Assembly: GCA_009774535.1 (NCBI GenBank)
Contig: VSNY01000021.1
Span: 1 to 35,669, forward strand
Origin: Lachnospiraceae bacterium
Lineage (GTDB): Bacteria > Bacillota > Clostridia > Lachnospirales > Lachnospiraceae
Length of the DNA stretch: 35,669 bases
Direction of reading: 5' to 3'
The translations under genes and the position numbers were made by a program. Every line of letters starts with the position of its first letter. Position 1 is the stretch's first letter. Positions 8,151 to 16,257 of the stretch are shown one piece after another. A model generated the notes under the pieces. That model was not told the DNA's origin. It saw only the letters and a program-made list of their open reading frames with translations, and ran no database searches.

Positions 8151-9961
8151 GTTATATCGGAAAAAAACAGGCAGCGCCGATCCTTTTGGACGGACTTTCC
8201 AAGCTGGAATACCGGGGGTATGACTCGGCCGGAATGGCAGTTTATGACGGAAAGAAAATACGTGTGCAGAAAGCGGCCGGCCGGCTGAAAGTACTGGATG
8301 AACAGACGCATGGCGGCGTTACGATGCCGGGGACGATCGGGATCGGCCATACGCGCTGGGCAACACATGGAGCGCCGAGCGACCACAATGCGCATCCGCA
8401 TTATAACCAGGATGAAACGATTGCGGTCGTGCATAATGGGATTATTGAGAACTATTTAAAACTAAGAAAAAAACTGCAGAAAAAAGGCTTCGAGTTCCGT
8501 TCTGAGACGGATACGGAAGTCGTGGCAATGCTGCTTGGGTATTATTATAATGGCGATCCGTTAGAAGCGATCGTGAAGGTGATGCATCGGGTAGAGGGAT
8601 CGTATGCGCTTGGAATTATTTTTGCAGACCACCCGGATCTGGTCTATTCGGTGCGTAAGGACAGTCCGCTGATCGTCGGGCAGAATGATGAAGGCAGCCT
8701 GATTGCTTCGGATGTTCCGGCAGTGCTGAAATATACACGGGAAGTGTATTTTATCCAGAATGAAGAGATTGCGGTTCTGTCTAAAGACGCCGTTCATTTT
8801 TATAATGTGGACGGGGAGGAAATTGAAAAAGAGCCGAAAAAGATCGAGTGGGATATTAACGCGGCGGAAAAAGGCGGTTATGAGCATTTTATGCTAAAAG
8901 AGATGTATGAGCAGCCGAAAACCGTAAGCGATACGCTGAATCCGCGCATCAAAGACGGAAAGATCGTGATCGAAGAACTGGGCATGACTGACGACGAGAT
9001 CCGGGCGCTGCGCAAGATTCATATTGTGGCGTGCGGTTCGGCTTATCATACCGGAATTACAGGGAAATATGTATTGGAAGGATTGGCGCGGATTCCTGTG
9101 GAAGTAGATCTGGCCAGTGAGTTTCGCTACCGCGACCCGATTATCGAAAAAGATACGCTTGTAATCGTGATCAGCCAGTCCGGGGAAACTGCTGATTCGC
9201 TCGCGGCGCTTCGGGAAGCGAAAAAACGCGGCGCGCTGACGCTTGGCATTGTCAACGTGGTCGGCAGTTCGATCGCACGTGAATCAGACCGCGTCATGTA
9301 TACGTGGGCCGGGCCGGAGATTGCGGTAGCGACGACAAAAGCGTACTCGGCGCAGCTGATCGCGGAGTATTTGTTGGCGATAAAGTTTGCCCTTGCGCGG
9401 GGGCAGCTGGGGGACGACGCATGCGCTTCCATGATTAAGGACCTGAAAGCGATTCCTGCACAGATACAGATGCTGCTGGCCAATAAGGAAAATATCCAGC
9501 GCTTTGCCAACCGTTACCTTGCGGCGCGAGATGTATTTTTTATCGGAAGGGGCATAGATCATGCGATTTCACTGGAAGGCTCGTTAAAGCTTAAGGAGAT
9601 TTCGTATATCCATTCGGAAGCTTATGCGGCTGGAGAATTAAAGCACGGAACCATTTCACTGATTGAAGAAGGAACGCTTGTTACTGCAGTCGCAACGCAG
9701 CAGAGTTTATATAAAAAAGTGCTGAGCAATATTGTGGAAGTGCGTACAAGGGGAGCTTTCGTGATGGCAGTGACCAATGAAGACAATACGGAGATTGAAA
9801 AAACGGCGGATTACGTGATCTATATTCCGAAAACAAACCGGTATTTTACGAATTCTCTGGCGATTATTCCGCTGCAGCTGTTCAGTTATTATGTATCTGT
9901 GGGCAAAGGGCTGGATGTGGATAAGCCGAGGAATCTCGCGAAATCGGTAACCGTAGAGTAG
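8135..9961 (+). CDS. glmS: Glutamine--fructose-6-phosphate aminotransferase (isomerizing)
   Basis: 608 residues, full length. It makes glucosamine-6-phosphate from fructose-6-phosphate and glutamine, the entry to UDP-GlcNAc for peptidoglycan and other glycans. The N-terminal glutaminase starts MCGIVGYIG (Cys2 is the nucleophile) with GHTRWATHG and HNGIIENY. Two SIS domains follow, with CGSAYHTG near residue 303, SQSGETADS near 347 and the C-terminal KPRNLAKSVTVE tail that closes the active site. The start overlaps the rhamnosyltransferase by 16 bases after AAAAGGAG. Because coding sequence fills the upstream side, the glmS ribozyme seen in many Firmicutes cannot be present directly before this copy, so control must differ. 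Confidence 0.98.
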   Translation: MCGIVGYIGKKQAAPILLDGLSKLEYRGYDSAGMAVYDGKKIRVQKAAGRLKVLDEQTHGGVTMPGTIGIGHTRWATHGAPSDHNAHPHYNQDETIAVVHNGIIENYLKLRKKLQKKGFEFRSETDTEVVAMLLGYYYNGDPLEAIVKVMHRVEGSYALGIIFADHPDLVYSVRKDSPLIVGQNDEGSLIASDVPAVLKYTREVYFIQNEEIAVLSKDAVHFYNVDGEEIEKEPKKIEWDINAAEKGGYEHFMLKEMYEQPKTVSDTLNPRIKDGKIVIEELGMTDDEIRALRKIHIVACGSAYHTGITGKYVLEGLARIPVEVDLASEFRYRDPIIEKDTLVIVISQSGETADSLAALREAKKRGALTLGIVNVVGSSIARESDRVMYTWAGPEIAVATTKAYSAQLIAEYLLAIKFALARGQLGDDACASMIKDLKAIPAQIQMLLANKENIQRFANRYLAARDVFFIGRGIDHAISLEGSLKLKEISYIHSEAYAAGELKHGTISLIEEGTLVTAVATQQSLYKKVLSNIVEVRTRGAFVMAVTNEDNTEIEKTADYVIYIPKTNRYFTNSLAIIPLQLFSYYVSVGKGLDVDKPRNLAKSVTVE

Positions 9962-9980
9962 CAGGCAGAAGGAGACTTGT

Positions 9981-10014
9981 CAGGTTCTGCGTCTCAGAAA
10001 AGGTGCAGAGCCTG
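9981..10014 (+). other. Weak hairpin after glmS
   Basis: CAGGTTCTGC (9981-9990) pairs with GCAGAGCCTG (10005-10014) with one G-T pair and a 14-base loop. No T-run follows, so it is at best a weak terminator or processing site between glmS and the protease gene. Confidence 0.4.
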
Positions 10015-10039
10015 ATTGTGAAAATGGAGGAGGATTCTG

Positions 10040-12214
10040 ATGAAAAAATTCAAAAAAATACTGGCTGCAATATTGGCGGCGGCAATGCTTCCGGTTTCCC
10101 TGCCTGTCTCGCGGATGCAGGTGCAGGCGAATACCTCCGCCATGTCGCCCAGTCATAATACAAACGTAAATTACATAGCTTACGCGACAGAAGTGGAAGA
10201 CCAGGCGCAGACAAATTACTGCTGGGCTTATATGGCGGACGCGGTGCTGGAATCTTATCTGATGAAAACACAGACCGGTATTCAGACAGATTTCAGCGAG
10301 TGGGATATGATTACGCAGTTAAGCAGCGGGGCTTACGCGTTTTCAGATCTGTATTCCGGCGGCAACTATCGCCAGGCGATTGCTTACTGGACAAGAGGAA
10401 AGATGTACGGGCCGCGTCTGGAAGCGAATTCCAGCCTGACGGATTATTATGTCAGCGAGACGGCGGAACTTGGCAGATATGACAGAAACCAGATCCAGAG
10501 CAAGCTGAATTATATTCAGAATATCAAAAATCTGGTTGTAAATTATGGGGCCGTCGGCGTAAGTGTTTATTTTACCGCGGAAGACCGCGCGATGACGACC
10601 AGGGAAGGGGCGTATTTTTATCCGGAGCAGGTCAGCCCGGGCGTAAACCATGGGGTAACGATTGTCGGATGGGATGATAACTATGCGCCGCAGTGGTTTT
10701 ATAACAGTCTGACAACGCCGCACCAGCCGCAGAATAAAGGCGCGTTTCTAGTGAAAAACAGCTGGGGCCGCGACGGCAGCAGCATCGGCGGCAGCGGCTA
10801 TTACTGGATCTCTTATGACAATTATTTTCAGGATGCTTTTAGTGTGGCGCAGGTACTTGACCGATCCAAATTATACGACCGTATTTATGAGACGGATTAC
10901 CGGGGGCTGAGTGATTTCTGGTCCGGGACAAGCTACAGCCAGACTTATGATTTAAGCGGCGGCGCCCAGTGGCTGACAGGGATAGCGACATATGTAAGAG
11001 CGGGCGCTTCTTACCAGTTTTTCTTAGATGGAAAAGAACTGCCGGGCTGCGGCGGTACCGTAGCGCAGAACGGATACCATACGTTCCAGCTGACGACTCC
11101 GGTGCTTGTCTCGAACAAGATGGAGCTGCGGGCGGAAGTAACCGGCCATCAGGAAGCGGTTCCGGTTGCCTGCTCCGCCAATTCCCATGAAGCAGACGGC
11201 GGGAATGTATGTCTGAAAGCATTTACTAAATTTCAGTATCACAATGCGTTCGGCGGTTCCTCCGGCCAGGTCTGGAATCCGGCCGTGCCTTCCTATACAG
11301 TTACCGGAGTAACACTTACGCCGCAGGACTGTAGTGTGATGCAGGGGACGAACCGTTTATTTACGGCAAAAGTGCTGGGGAACGGACTGTCTTCAGTCTC
11401 ACAGCGCATTAATTGGCAGATCAGCGGCAGCAGTTCGCCAAATACCCGGATCTCGGCCGATGGCAACCTGTACGTCGGCGCTGACGAGACTTCGGAAGTA
11501 TTGTATATTTACGCAAATTCTTATGTGGATTCCACACAGGGCGCGTCTGCCAGAGTAGAGGTCATCAAGTCCGCTTCGTCCGGCAGTCAGAACGGATCAA
11601 ATAATACAAATACCTGGACGTCCGGCACTGGCACAAATATTAACGGGACGCCAATTACCCCTCCAGTGACCGGATCTGCAGGAGGGACATCCTCCGGCAC
11701 GCCGACTACAGGCACAATTATTACCGGGACACCGGTTACGTCGGAAGAGTCAACCGGGCCAAGCGAGGATGATACGCTGGAAGACAATGCTCCGGTGCAG
11801 GTCGGAACAGTGGATAAAGGTATCTATTCCGCATGGAAAAACGGTACAGCCCAGTATACAAAGTGTACGTCGCCAAACCATGTCAGCATCACTATTCCGG
11901 CAGCCGTAAAGATTGGCGGGGAGTCCTATGAGGTAAATATACTGGACGACGGATGCATCCGCAATCAGAAAAAGGTTCGCAGCATTACGATCGGCAAAAA
12001 TGTGACGCAGATCGGGGATGAATCTTTTTATGGATGTAAGCAGCTAAAAAAAATAAAGATCCTGTCTGAGCAGATCGTGTATATTGGCGAAGATGCGTTC
12101 CGGGGGATTTCTGAAAAGGCAGTGGTTTATGTGCCGCGCAGCTGTCTGGCTGACTACCGGCAGATGGTTCGGGAATCCGGAAATGATACGGTGCGGGTGA
12201 AGGCATATAATTAA
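10040..12214 (+). CDS. Secreted papain-like cysteine protease with C-terminal repeat domain
   Basis: 724 residues. A signal peptide (MKKFKKILAAILAAAMLPVS, cleavage near residue 30) precedes a C1A peptidase domain (about 45-275). The triad and oxyanion residues are visible: Gln55, Cys61 (QTNYCWAY), His204 (NHGVTIVGWDDNY) and Asn240 (VKNSWG). Next comes a beta-rich region (about 280-400) like the lectin-like domain that follows this peptidase in other Clostridia, an Ig-like region (about 415-510), a Thr/Ser/Gly-rich linker (about 515-590) and a BspA-type leucine-rich repeat end (about 590-715, with IRNQKKVRSITIGKNV and GDESFYGCKQLKKI). No LPXTG anchor is present, so it is likely released or held through the repeats. 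Ribosome site GGAGGAGG precedes ATG. Confidence 0.92.
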   Translation: MKKFKKILAAILAAAMLPVSLPVSRMQVQANTSAMSPSHNTNVNYIAYATEVEDQAQTNYCWAYMADAVLESYLMKTQTGIQTDFSEWDMITQLSSGAYAFSDLYSGGNYRQAIAYWTRGKMYGPRLEANSSLTDYYVSETAELGRYDRNQIQSKLNYIQNIKNLVVNYGAVGVSVYFTAEDRAMTTREGAYFYPEQVSPGVNHGVTIVGWDDNYAPQWFYNSLTTPHQPQNKGAFLVKNSWGRDGSSIGGSGYYWISYDNYFQDAFSVAQVLDRSKLYDRIYETDYRGLSDFWSGTSYSQTYDLSGGAQWLTGIATYVRAGASYQFFLDGKELPGCGGTVAQNGYHTFQLTTPVLVSNKMELRAEVTGHQEAVPVACSANSHEADGGNVCLKAFTKFQYHNAFGGSSGQVWNPAVPSYTVTGVTLTPQDCSVMQGTNRLFTAKVLGNGLSSVSQRINWQISGSSSPNTRISADGNLYVGADETSEVLYIYANSYVDSTQGASARVEVIKSASSGSQNGSNNTNTWTSGTGTNINGTPITPPVTGSAGGTSSGTPTTGTIITGTPVTSEESTGPSEDDTLEDNAPVQVGTVDKGIYSAWKNGTAQYTKCTSPNHVSITIPAAVKIGGESYEVNILDDGCIRNQKKVRSITIGKNVTQIGDESFYGCKQLKKIKILSEQIVYIGEDAFRGISEKAVVYVPRSCLADYRQMVRESGNDTVRVKAYN

Positions 12215-12265
12215 GCGCAGGCCATTGGTCAGGGAGCGATCCGGATTTTGTAATGGAGGATTGTT

Positions 12266-12661
12266 ATGGTAACTTACAAAACCAGTAAAGATTTTGAAGA
12301 AACACAACTGAAAGAACTATTCGCATCTGTCGGCTGGATGTCAGCAGCCTATCCAAAACGGCTGGTAAAAGCGCTTGCTTCGTCGGATACGGTTATATCC
12401 GCCTGGGACGGCAGCCGTTTGGTCGGGCTGGTGAATGCGATTGATGACGGAGAGCTTACGGCATATGCGCATTATCTGCTTGTGCATCCGCAATATCAGG
12501 CAAAGGGAGTCGGGACTGCGCTGACGCGGATGCTGAAAGAGACTTATAAAGACTTTTTGTACCTTGTACTGACAGCGGAAACAAAGGAACTGGTGTCTTT
12601 TTATGAACGGCATGGATTTCACGCGCTGGAGGGGGTGCCGATGGCGCTGATCCGTAAATAG
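12266..12661 (+). CDS. GNAT family N-acetyltransferase
   Basis: 131 residues. The central motif A is clear: LLVHPQYQAKGVGTALTRM (about residues 71-90), the acetyl-CoA pyrophosphate loop, followed by LYLVLTAETKELVSFYERHGF, the motif B block. ATG at 12266 follows TGGAGG at 12254-12259. GNAT enzymes of this small type acetylate amines on small molecules or protein N-termini; the substrate is unknown. It is read alone, 51 bases after the protease, and ends convergent with the MutS2-like gene. Confidence 0.9.
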   Translation: MVTYKTSKDFEETQLKELFASVGWMSAAYPKRLVKALASSDTVISAWDGSRLVGLVNAIDDGELTAYAHYLLVHPQYQAKGVGTALTRMLKETYKDFLYLVLTAETKELVSFYERHGFHALEGVPMALIRK

Positions 12662-12670
12662 TCCTGCTGC

Positions 12671-12700
12671 ATGTGGAGAGTTATGCATCCACGTTTTTTT
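12671..12700 (+). terminator. Intrinsic terminator after the acetyltransferase
   Basis: ATGTGGA (12671-12677) pairs with TCCACGT (12688-12694) with one G-T pair, followed directly by seven T residues. It overlaps the last codons of the convergent MutS2-like gene. Confidence 0.55.
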
Positions 12701-14606
12701 CGATAGTTTTCGTGGTATATTTGCGGGACATTTCATGCCGGATTTTCCGGTTTTGCACGGTATCAAAAAGAATCGAAAAATCATAGTCATCCGGATACAG
12801 TTCTGCAGCCGCTACATGCAGCTTTACCCGTTTTTGGTTGATATAGATCTTTTTATCCGGCATCTGGATCTGTAAAACGCCTTTTTCATTGACGGGCGTG
12901 CAGACAATCCCGATTTTTTTATCCGGGAATACCATAACGCTGTCCCCGATCCGGAATTTTTCACTAAGTTTTGCAGCATGGGCGGTTTTCTTCGCCTTTT
13001 TGATCTTTCTGATTTCTTTTATGCCCGGAGACGCTTTTGCTGCCGTCTGCTGATTACCGCTGTCCGCTGGGACAGTCAGGCCCGCGACTTCTCCATATGC
13101 CGCACGGGCCGCTGTCTCCAGCATCCGCTGTGGCATGCCGAGCTTTTGCGCAATGTAAAACGCGCAGCTTTCCCCGGCTTCTCCGATGATCATCCGGTAA
13201 GTCGGCTGCAGTGTCCGGCGGTCGAATTCCATTCTTGCATTTTGAATTCTTTCTGCGCGGTCTGCGTATTCCTTGACTTCTGGATAATGTGTGGTGACAA
13301 GGAACAGGCATCCGCTGCGGCGCAGCTCTTCCAGAATCGATACCGCGATTCCCATGCCTTCGGCCGGATCTGTTCCGGAACCAAGCTCATCCATAACGAC
13401 AAGGCTTTCCGGCGTTACCTGGCCGATAATTTCGAGTATATTTTTAATATGAGCAGAAAACGTGGACAGATTTTCCGTCAGATTCTGCCCGTCGCCAATA
13501 TCGCATAAAATAGAACTGTTCATACAAATATCCGCTTCTTCACAGGTCACATGCAGACCGCATTGGGCCATATAGCAGTTCAAGGCTATCGTTTTCATCG
13601 CCACCGTCTTACCTCCTGTATTCGGGCCTGTAATTATAATACCATCCGCAGACTCCCCAATTTCAAACTGCAGCGGTATGCAAGCGGCCTGATCCATCAG
13701 CGGATGTCTGGCATTTTTCAATCGGATCTTTCTGTCCGTATGGATCTGCGGCTCTGATGCATTCATTTCCAGGCTTAATTTCCCTTTGGAAAAAATAAAA
13801 TCCAGTTTTTCCATCATACGTATATTTTTCAGGATCACAGGAGCATCATCCGCTACCATAGCTGTTAATGTATACAAAATACGGGATACCTCCCGCATCT
13901 CCTCCAATTCCAGAGCCTGCGTGCTTTCCTGCATGTTCCCAACGGCTGCCGGTTCTATAAATAATGTACTTCCTTTGGAAGACTGATCGATCACGCTTCC
14001 CTTCACTTTCCATTTATAGTCTTTTTTTACCGGAATACAGATATGCCCGCCGCGCATCGTATAAAACTGATCCGCCATGCATTCTTTCTGCGTCCGCATT
14101 ACCTGTTCTGCCTTTTGAATCATTTTTTCCTTGACCCGCACCAGTTCTGCCCGGACACGTGACAGCTGCTTAGAAGCATGATCGTCTACCTGGCCGCTGC
14201 GGATCTGCAATGCGATCTCATCCCGCAGCACGTTACATGCGTCCAGGTTCTGTTCGTACCAGGACAGGGGATTATTATACGCTTTGCCTTTATTCAGATA
14301 ATCAATCAGCCTGCGCACAGCTGTCAGCAGCTGCCCGATTGTCTCCAGCTGATCTGGTGTCAGGCATCCTTCTTTCACGGCGCGGCCAAGAATCTCTTCT
14401 GCCTGTTCCATTGAAACAAGCGGCGGCATCCCGCAAGAGCGGATCATGTCCCTTGCATGAGTAGTATCCAGCAGATGCTTTTGCAGTGTGCTTTCATCCA
14501 GTTCATAGGTGATAGTGTCAATCTGTTCAGCCGCGGATTTCGTCAGTGCATGTGTACTCCATTTTTTTCTGATCTGGTCAAATTCTAAAATAGAATTAAG
14601 ATTCAT
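12681..14606 (-). CDS. MutS2-like ATPase lacking the Smr domain
   Basis: 641 residues from ATG at 14606, preceded by AAGGAGAG; the frame is open to 14666 but has no ribosome site there. The N-terminal 270 or so residues form the helical lever/core as in MutS2. The ABC-type ATPase follows with Walker A GPNTGGKT (near residue 325), LVVMDELGSGTDPAEG as Walker B and signature region, and the TTHYPEVKEYA switch. Standard MutS2 is near 780 residues and ends in a Smr nuclease domain; this protein instead ends with a Lys-rich stretch and an SH3-like segment (GDSVMVFPDKKIGIV) with no Smr. MutS2 binds branched DNA or stalled ribosomes; without Smr it may be a non-nuclease paralogue. It stands alone. 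Confidence 0.9.
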   Translation of the reverse strand: MNLNSILEFDQIRKKWSTHALTKSAAEQIDTITYELDESTLQKHLLDTTHARDMIRSCGMPPLVSMEQAEEILGRAVKEGCLTPDQLETIGQLLTAVRRLIDYLNKGKAYNNPLSWYEQNLDACNVLRDEIALQIRSGQVDDHASKQLSRVRAELVRVKEKMIQKAEQVMRTQKECMADQFYTMRGGHICIPVKKDYKWKVKGSVIDQSSKGSTLFIEPAAVGNMQESTQALELEEMREVSRILYTLTAMVADDAPVILKNIRMMEKLDFIFSKGKLSLEMNASEPQIHTDRKIRLKNARHPLMDQAACIPLQFEIGESADGIIITGPNTGGKTVAMKTIALNCYMAQCGLHVTCEEADICMNSSILCDIGDGQNLTENLSTFSAHIKNILEIIGQVTPESLVVMDELGSGTDPAEGMGIAVSILEELRRSGCLFLVTTHYPEVKEYADRAERIQNARMEFDRRTLQPTYRMIIGEAGESCAFYIAQKLGMPQRMLETAARAAYGEVAGLTVPADSGNQQTAAKASPGIKEIRKIKKAKKTAHAAKLSEKFRIGDSVMVFPDKKIGIVCTPVNEKGVLQIQMPDKKIYINQKRVKLHVAAAELYPDDYDFSILFDTVQNRKIRHEMSRKYTTKTIEKNVDA

Positions 14607-14841
14607 TTTACTCTCCTTATTTTTAATGCTTTTTCTAATCGGTTCCAAATCGCTTGAAAACTGCATCGCAAAGCAACACCTATCGTTCGCGTCCCTGCTT
14701 TCAGGTTCTGCCGCCCTGTATAATTATTACGATGATTATGATCATAATTGCGCAAAATAAAAAACCATAGCTGCCCAAAAGCGCCTGCTATGGTTTTCTT
14801 CGCAAAAATGTCATCCCGGATCACGTTTGGTTGTTGACAGC
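14607..14841. other. Intergenic region upstream of the MutS2-like gene
   Basis: 235 bases without a convincing gene. It contains a 14-base perfect palindrome ATTATGATCATAAT (14735-14748), which could be an operator, and the hairpin at 14760-14796. Open frames across it lack ribosome sites. I could not place a good promoter for the MutS2-like gene. Confidence 0.5.
14760..14796. terminator. Bidirectional terminator-like hairpin
   Basis: Arms AAAACCATAGC (14760-14770) and GCTATGGTTTT (14786-14796) pair over 11 bases with a 15-base loop. A-rich flank on the left and T-rich on the right allow use on either strand. It may isolate the MutS2-like gene from the small unit on its right. Confidence 0.65.
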
Positions 14842-14870
14842 AAAAAAGCATACTTATACCAGCATGCTTT
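14842..14870 (-). terminator. Terminator of the small transcription unit
   Basis: On the minus strand AAAGCATGC pairs with GTATGCTTT (9 bases with one G-T pair, 8-base loop) followed by a run of T. It closes the transcript begun at the promoter 15128-15100. Confidence 0.8.
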
Positions 14871-14931
14871 CACGATCACTTCGGAGTGTTATTGATCCGC
14901 AAGAAATCACCAGATATCCATAAAAAAGATT

Positions 14932-15042
14932 CTATAAAACAAAGCAAATGTAAGGCGAAAATACCAGCAGCAGCGCCGCCAGCCGATAGGCAGACTTCGA
15001 GCGTAACTCTTTTGTCTGGCCTTTGCAATATTTAATTTGCAA
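14932..15042 (-). CDS. Candidate 36-residue small membrane peptide (TTG start)
   Basis: Within a small transcript that has a consensus promoter and terminator. TTG at 15042 starts a frame with a basic N-terminal half (QIKYCKGQTKELRSKSAY) and a hydrophobic C-terminal half (RLAALLLVFSPYICFVL), the shape of a small membrane peptide. A GGAG lies only 4 bases upstream, which is short. A 12-residue frame with a much better ribosome site (GAAGGAG, 15084-15078; ATG at 15070, stop 15034-15032) ends inside the start of this frame, so coupled reinitiation is possible. Two other frames over the same stretch are also open (one runs to 14876 past the TAA, one ends at 14907), so the coding call is tentative. 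The unit could instead be a small RNA. Confidence 0.4.
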   Translation of the reverse strand: MQIKYCKGQTKELRSKSAYRLAALLLVFSPYICFVL

Positions 15043-15070
15043 TTTTCTCCATTACATCTACAATTAACAT
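15032..15070 (-). CDS. Candidate 12-residue leader peptide
   Basis: ATG at 15070 lies 7 bases after GAAGGAG, the best ribosome site in this small unit, and encodes MLIVDVMEKIAN before TAA. The frame stays open for 51 more codons after the TAA. Its stop overlaps the start of the 36-residue frame by 11 bases. It may be a translated leader or the remnant start of a longer gene broken by the TAA. Confidence 0.4.
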   Translation of the reverse strand: MLIVDVMEKIAN

Positions 15071-15099
15071 ACAAGTTCTCCTTCTTTTTTATGCATATC

Positions 15100-15128
15100 A
15101 TCATAAAACAGTCTGCGCGGGATGTCAA
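15100..15128 (-). promoter_or_regulatory. Consensus promoter of the small transcription unit
   Basis: On the minus strand TTGACA (15128-15123), exactly 17 bases, TATGAT (15105-15100). This is among the strongest promoter matches in the window and drives a predicted transcript of about 250 bases ending at 14842. Confidence 0.85.
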
Positions 15129-15227
15129 GACTATTTTTTGTAAAATGAAAAATAATCCGTTCAGTGGAATTTAGTGGCGAGGCGGACGGGAACCCCAAAA
15201 GTATCTCCATAAAAATAACTGCCACTC

Positions 15228-16073
15228 TCACAAATTCTTCCGATAATCCGTAGGAGACAGCCCAATCTGCTTCTTAAAAAGACGGCTGAAATACAAAGGA
15301 TTGTCATATCCTACAACAGCAGAAATTTCCGTAATATTATAATCTGTAGTACTAAGCAGCTGCTGCGCATGTGTCATGCGTACAGAGATAATATACTGCA
15401 TCGGCGTCATGCCGGTATAATGCTTAAAGTTACGGATAAACCAAGCCGTACTTCTATGGATACTGGCAGCATACTGGTCAATCACAATATCTGCCTGAAA
15501 ATGATCGCTAAAATAGCGAATCGCAGATTCTATTTCGCTCTGTATGTAATCCGCAGCCTTAGGTCTGCTGTTCAGTTTGCGGCTGACCAGAATAAAAAGC
15601 TGCCGCAGATAATACACCAGCAGTTCTTCATAGTGCAGATTGCATTCTTTGAGCTCCTGTATCATTTTCAGATACAGGTTCTGGTATTCAGGAAGCTGCC
15701 CGGTATAAAAGACATGTTCTGTCAGCGGGATTCCGTAACTTTTTAAAATATTCTTTACATCGCTCCCGGTAAAATGAACCCAGAACACTTCTGTCTGGTC
15801 AATCCCGTAATATACATATCGCTGCACTTCTTTTGGCTGGTATAAGACCATATGTCCGGCCGTTACGATGACGTCTTCGTCATTCAGAAAAAAATGTGCT
15901 TTTCCGGCGGCTACATACAGAAGCTGGAAATCGATACGGCCTCTCGGACGGTAAGTGGGCAGCCTGGGCCTCCTGTACAGGCGGAAGGTTCCGCAGCTGC
16001 CTACGACCAGAGGCCGGGATTTGTCTTTGAAGTGTACTACGGAATTGTGCAGGTATCCGGAATTTACGTACAT
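15228..16073 (-). CDS. AraC family transcriptional regulator
   Basis: 281 residues. The start is set at ATG 16073 because GGAGGA lies 7 bases before it; the in-frame ATG at 16088 has no ribosome site and its following codons contain that GGAGGA. The N-terminal half is a cupin-like ligand-binding domain (about residues 25-160, with LLYVAAGKAHFFLNDEDV). The C-terminal 100 residues are the double helix-turn-helix: QYAASIHRSTAWFIRNFKHY, then NITEISAVVGYDNPLYFSRLFKKQIGLSP near the end (quoted as motif VGYDNPLYFSRLFKK), the classic AraC signature. It is divergent from the sugar transporter operon and very probably activates it in response to the imported sugar. Direct repeats between the two genes are likely binding sites. 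Confidence 0.95.
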   Translation of the reverse strand: MYVNSGYLHNSVVHFKDKSRPLVVGSCGTFRLYRRPRLPTYRPRGRIDFQLLYVAAGKAHFFLNDEDVIVTAGHMVLYQPKEVQRYVYYGIDQTEVFWVHFTGSDVKNILKSYGIPLTEHVFYTGQLPEYQNLYLKMIQELKECNLHYEELLVYYLRQLFILVSRKLNSRPKAADYIQSEIESAIRYFSDHFQADIVIDQYAASIHRSTAWFIRNFKHYTGMTPMQYIISVRMTHAQQLLSTTDYNITEISAVVGYDNPLYFSRLFKKQIGLSPTDYRKNL

Positions 16074-16157
16074 GGGCAATTCCTCCATTCTATATTGGTG
16101 TGGAACTGTCGTAAATGTTTGGTATCGTTTGCTGACAGTCCAAAAAAAACTTGCGTT

Positions 16158-16217
16158 ATTTTGTGCATGATGTTGTACGTTTTTACTTTATTGTATCATT
16201 TTGTGCATGGTTTGTAC
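16158..16217 (+). promoter_or_regulatory. Direct repeats, candidate AraC-type operator
   Basis: ATTTTGTGCATG occurs at 16158-16169 and again at 16198-16209, exactly 40 bases apart, each followed within 4-6 bases by TTGTAC (16173-16178, 16212-16217). The second copy ends 11 bases before the -35 box. Position, spacing near four helical turns and the neighbouring regulator fit an AraC activator site. Confidence 0.65.
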
Positions 16218-16228
16218 AATACAGTTCA

Positions 16229-16257
16229 TGGACGAATCAGAAAAAATTTCCTATAAT
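16229..16257 (+). promoter_or_regulatory. Promoter of the sugar transporter operon
   Basis: A weak -35 TGGACG (16229-16234), 17 bases, and a perfect -10 TATAAT (16252-16257). A poor -35 next to repeated upstream sites is the usual arrangement for an activator-dependent promoter. Confidence 0.7.

Noticed and set aside
14603..14851. 82-codon minus-strand frame upstream of the MutS2-like gene
   Set aside because: It runs through the terminator-like hairpin and palindrome and has no ribosome site.
14876..15070. AgrD-like autoinducer peptide
   Set aside because: The small frames lack the short Cys-containing core with charged tail, and there is no AgrB, histidine kinase or response regulator nearby.
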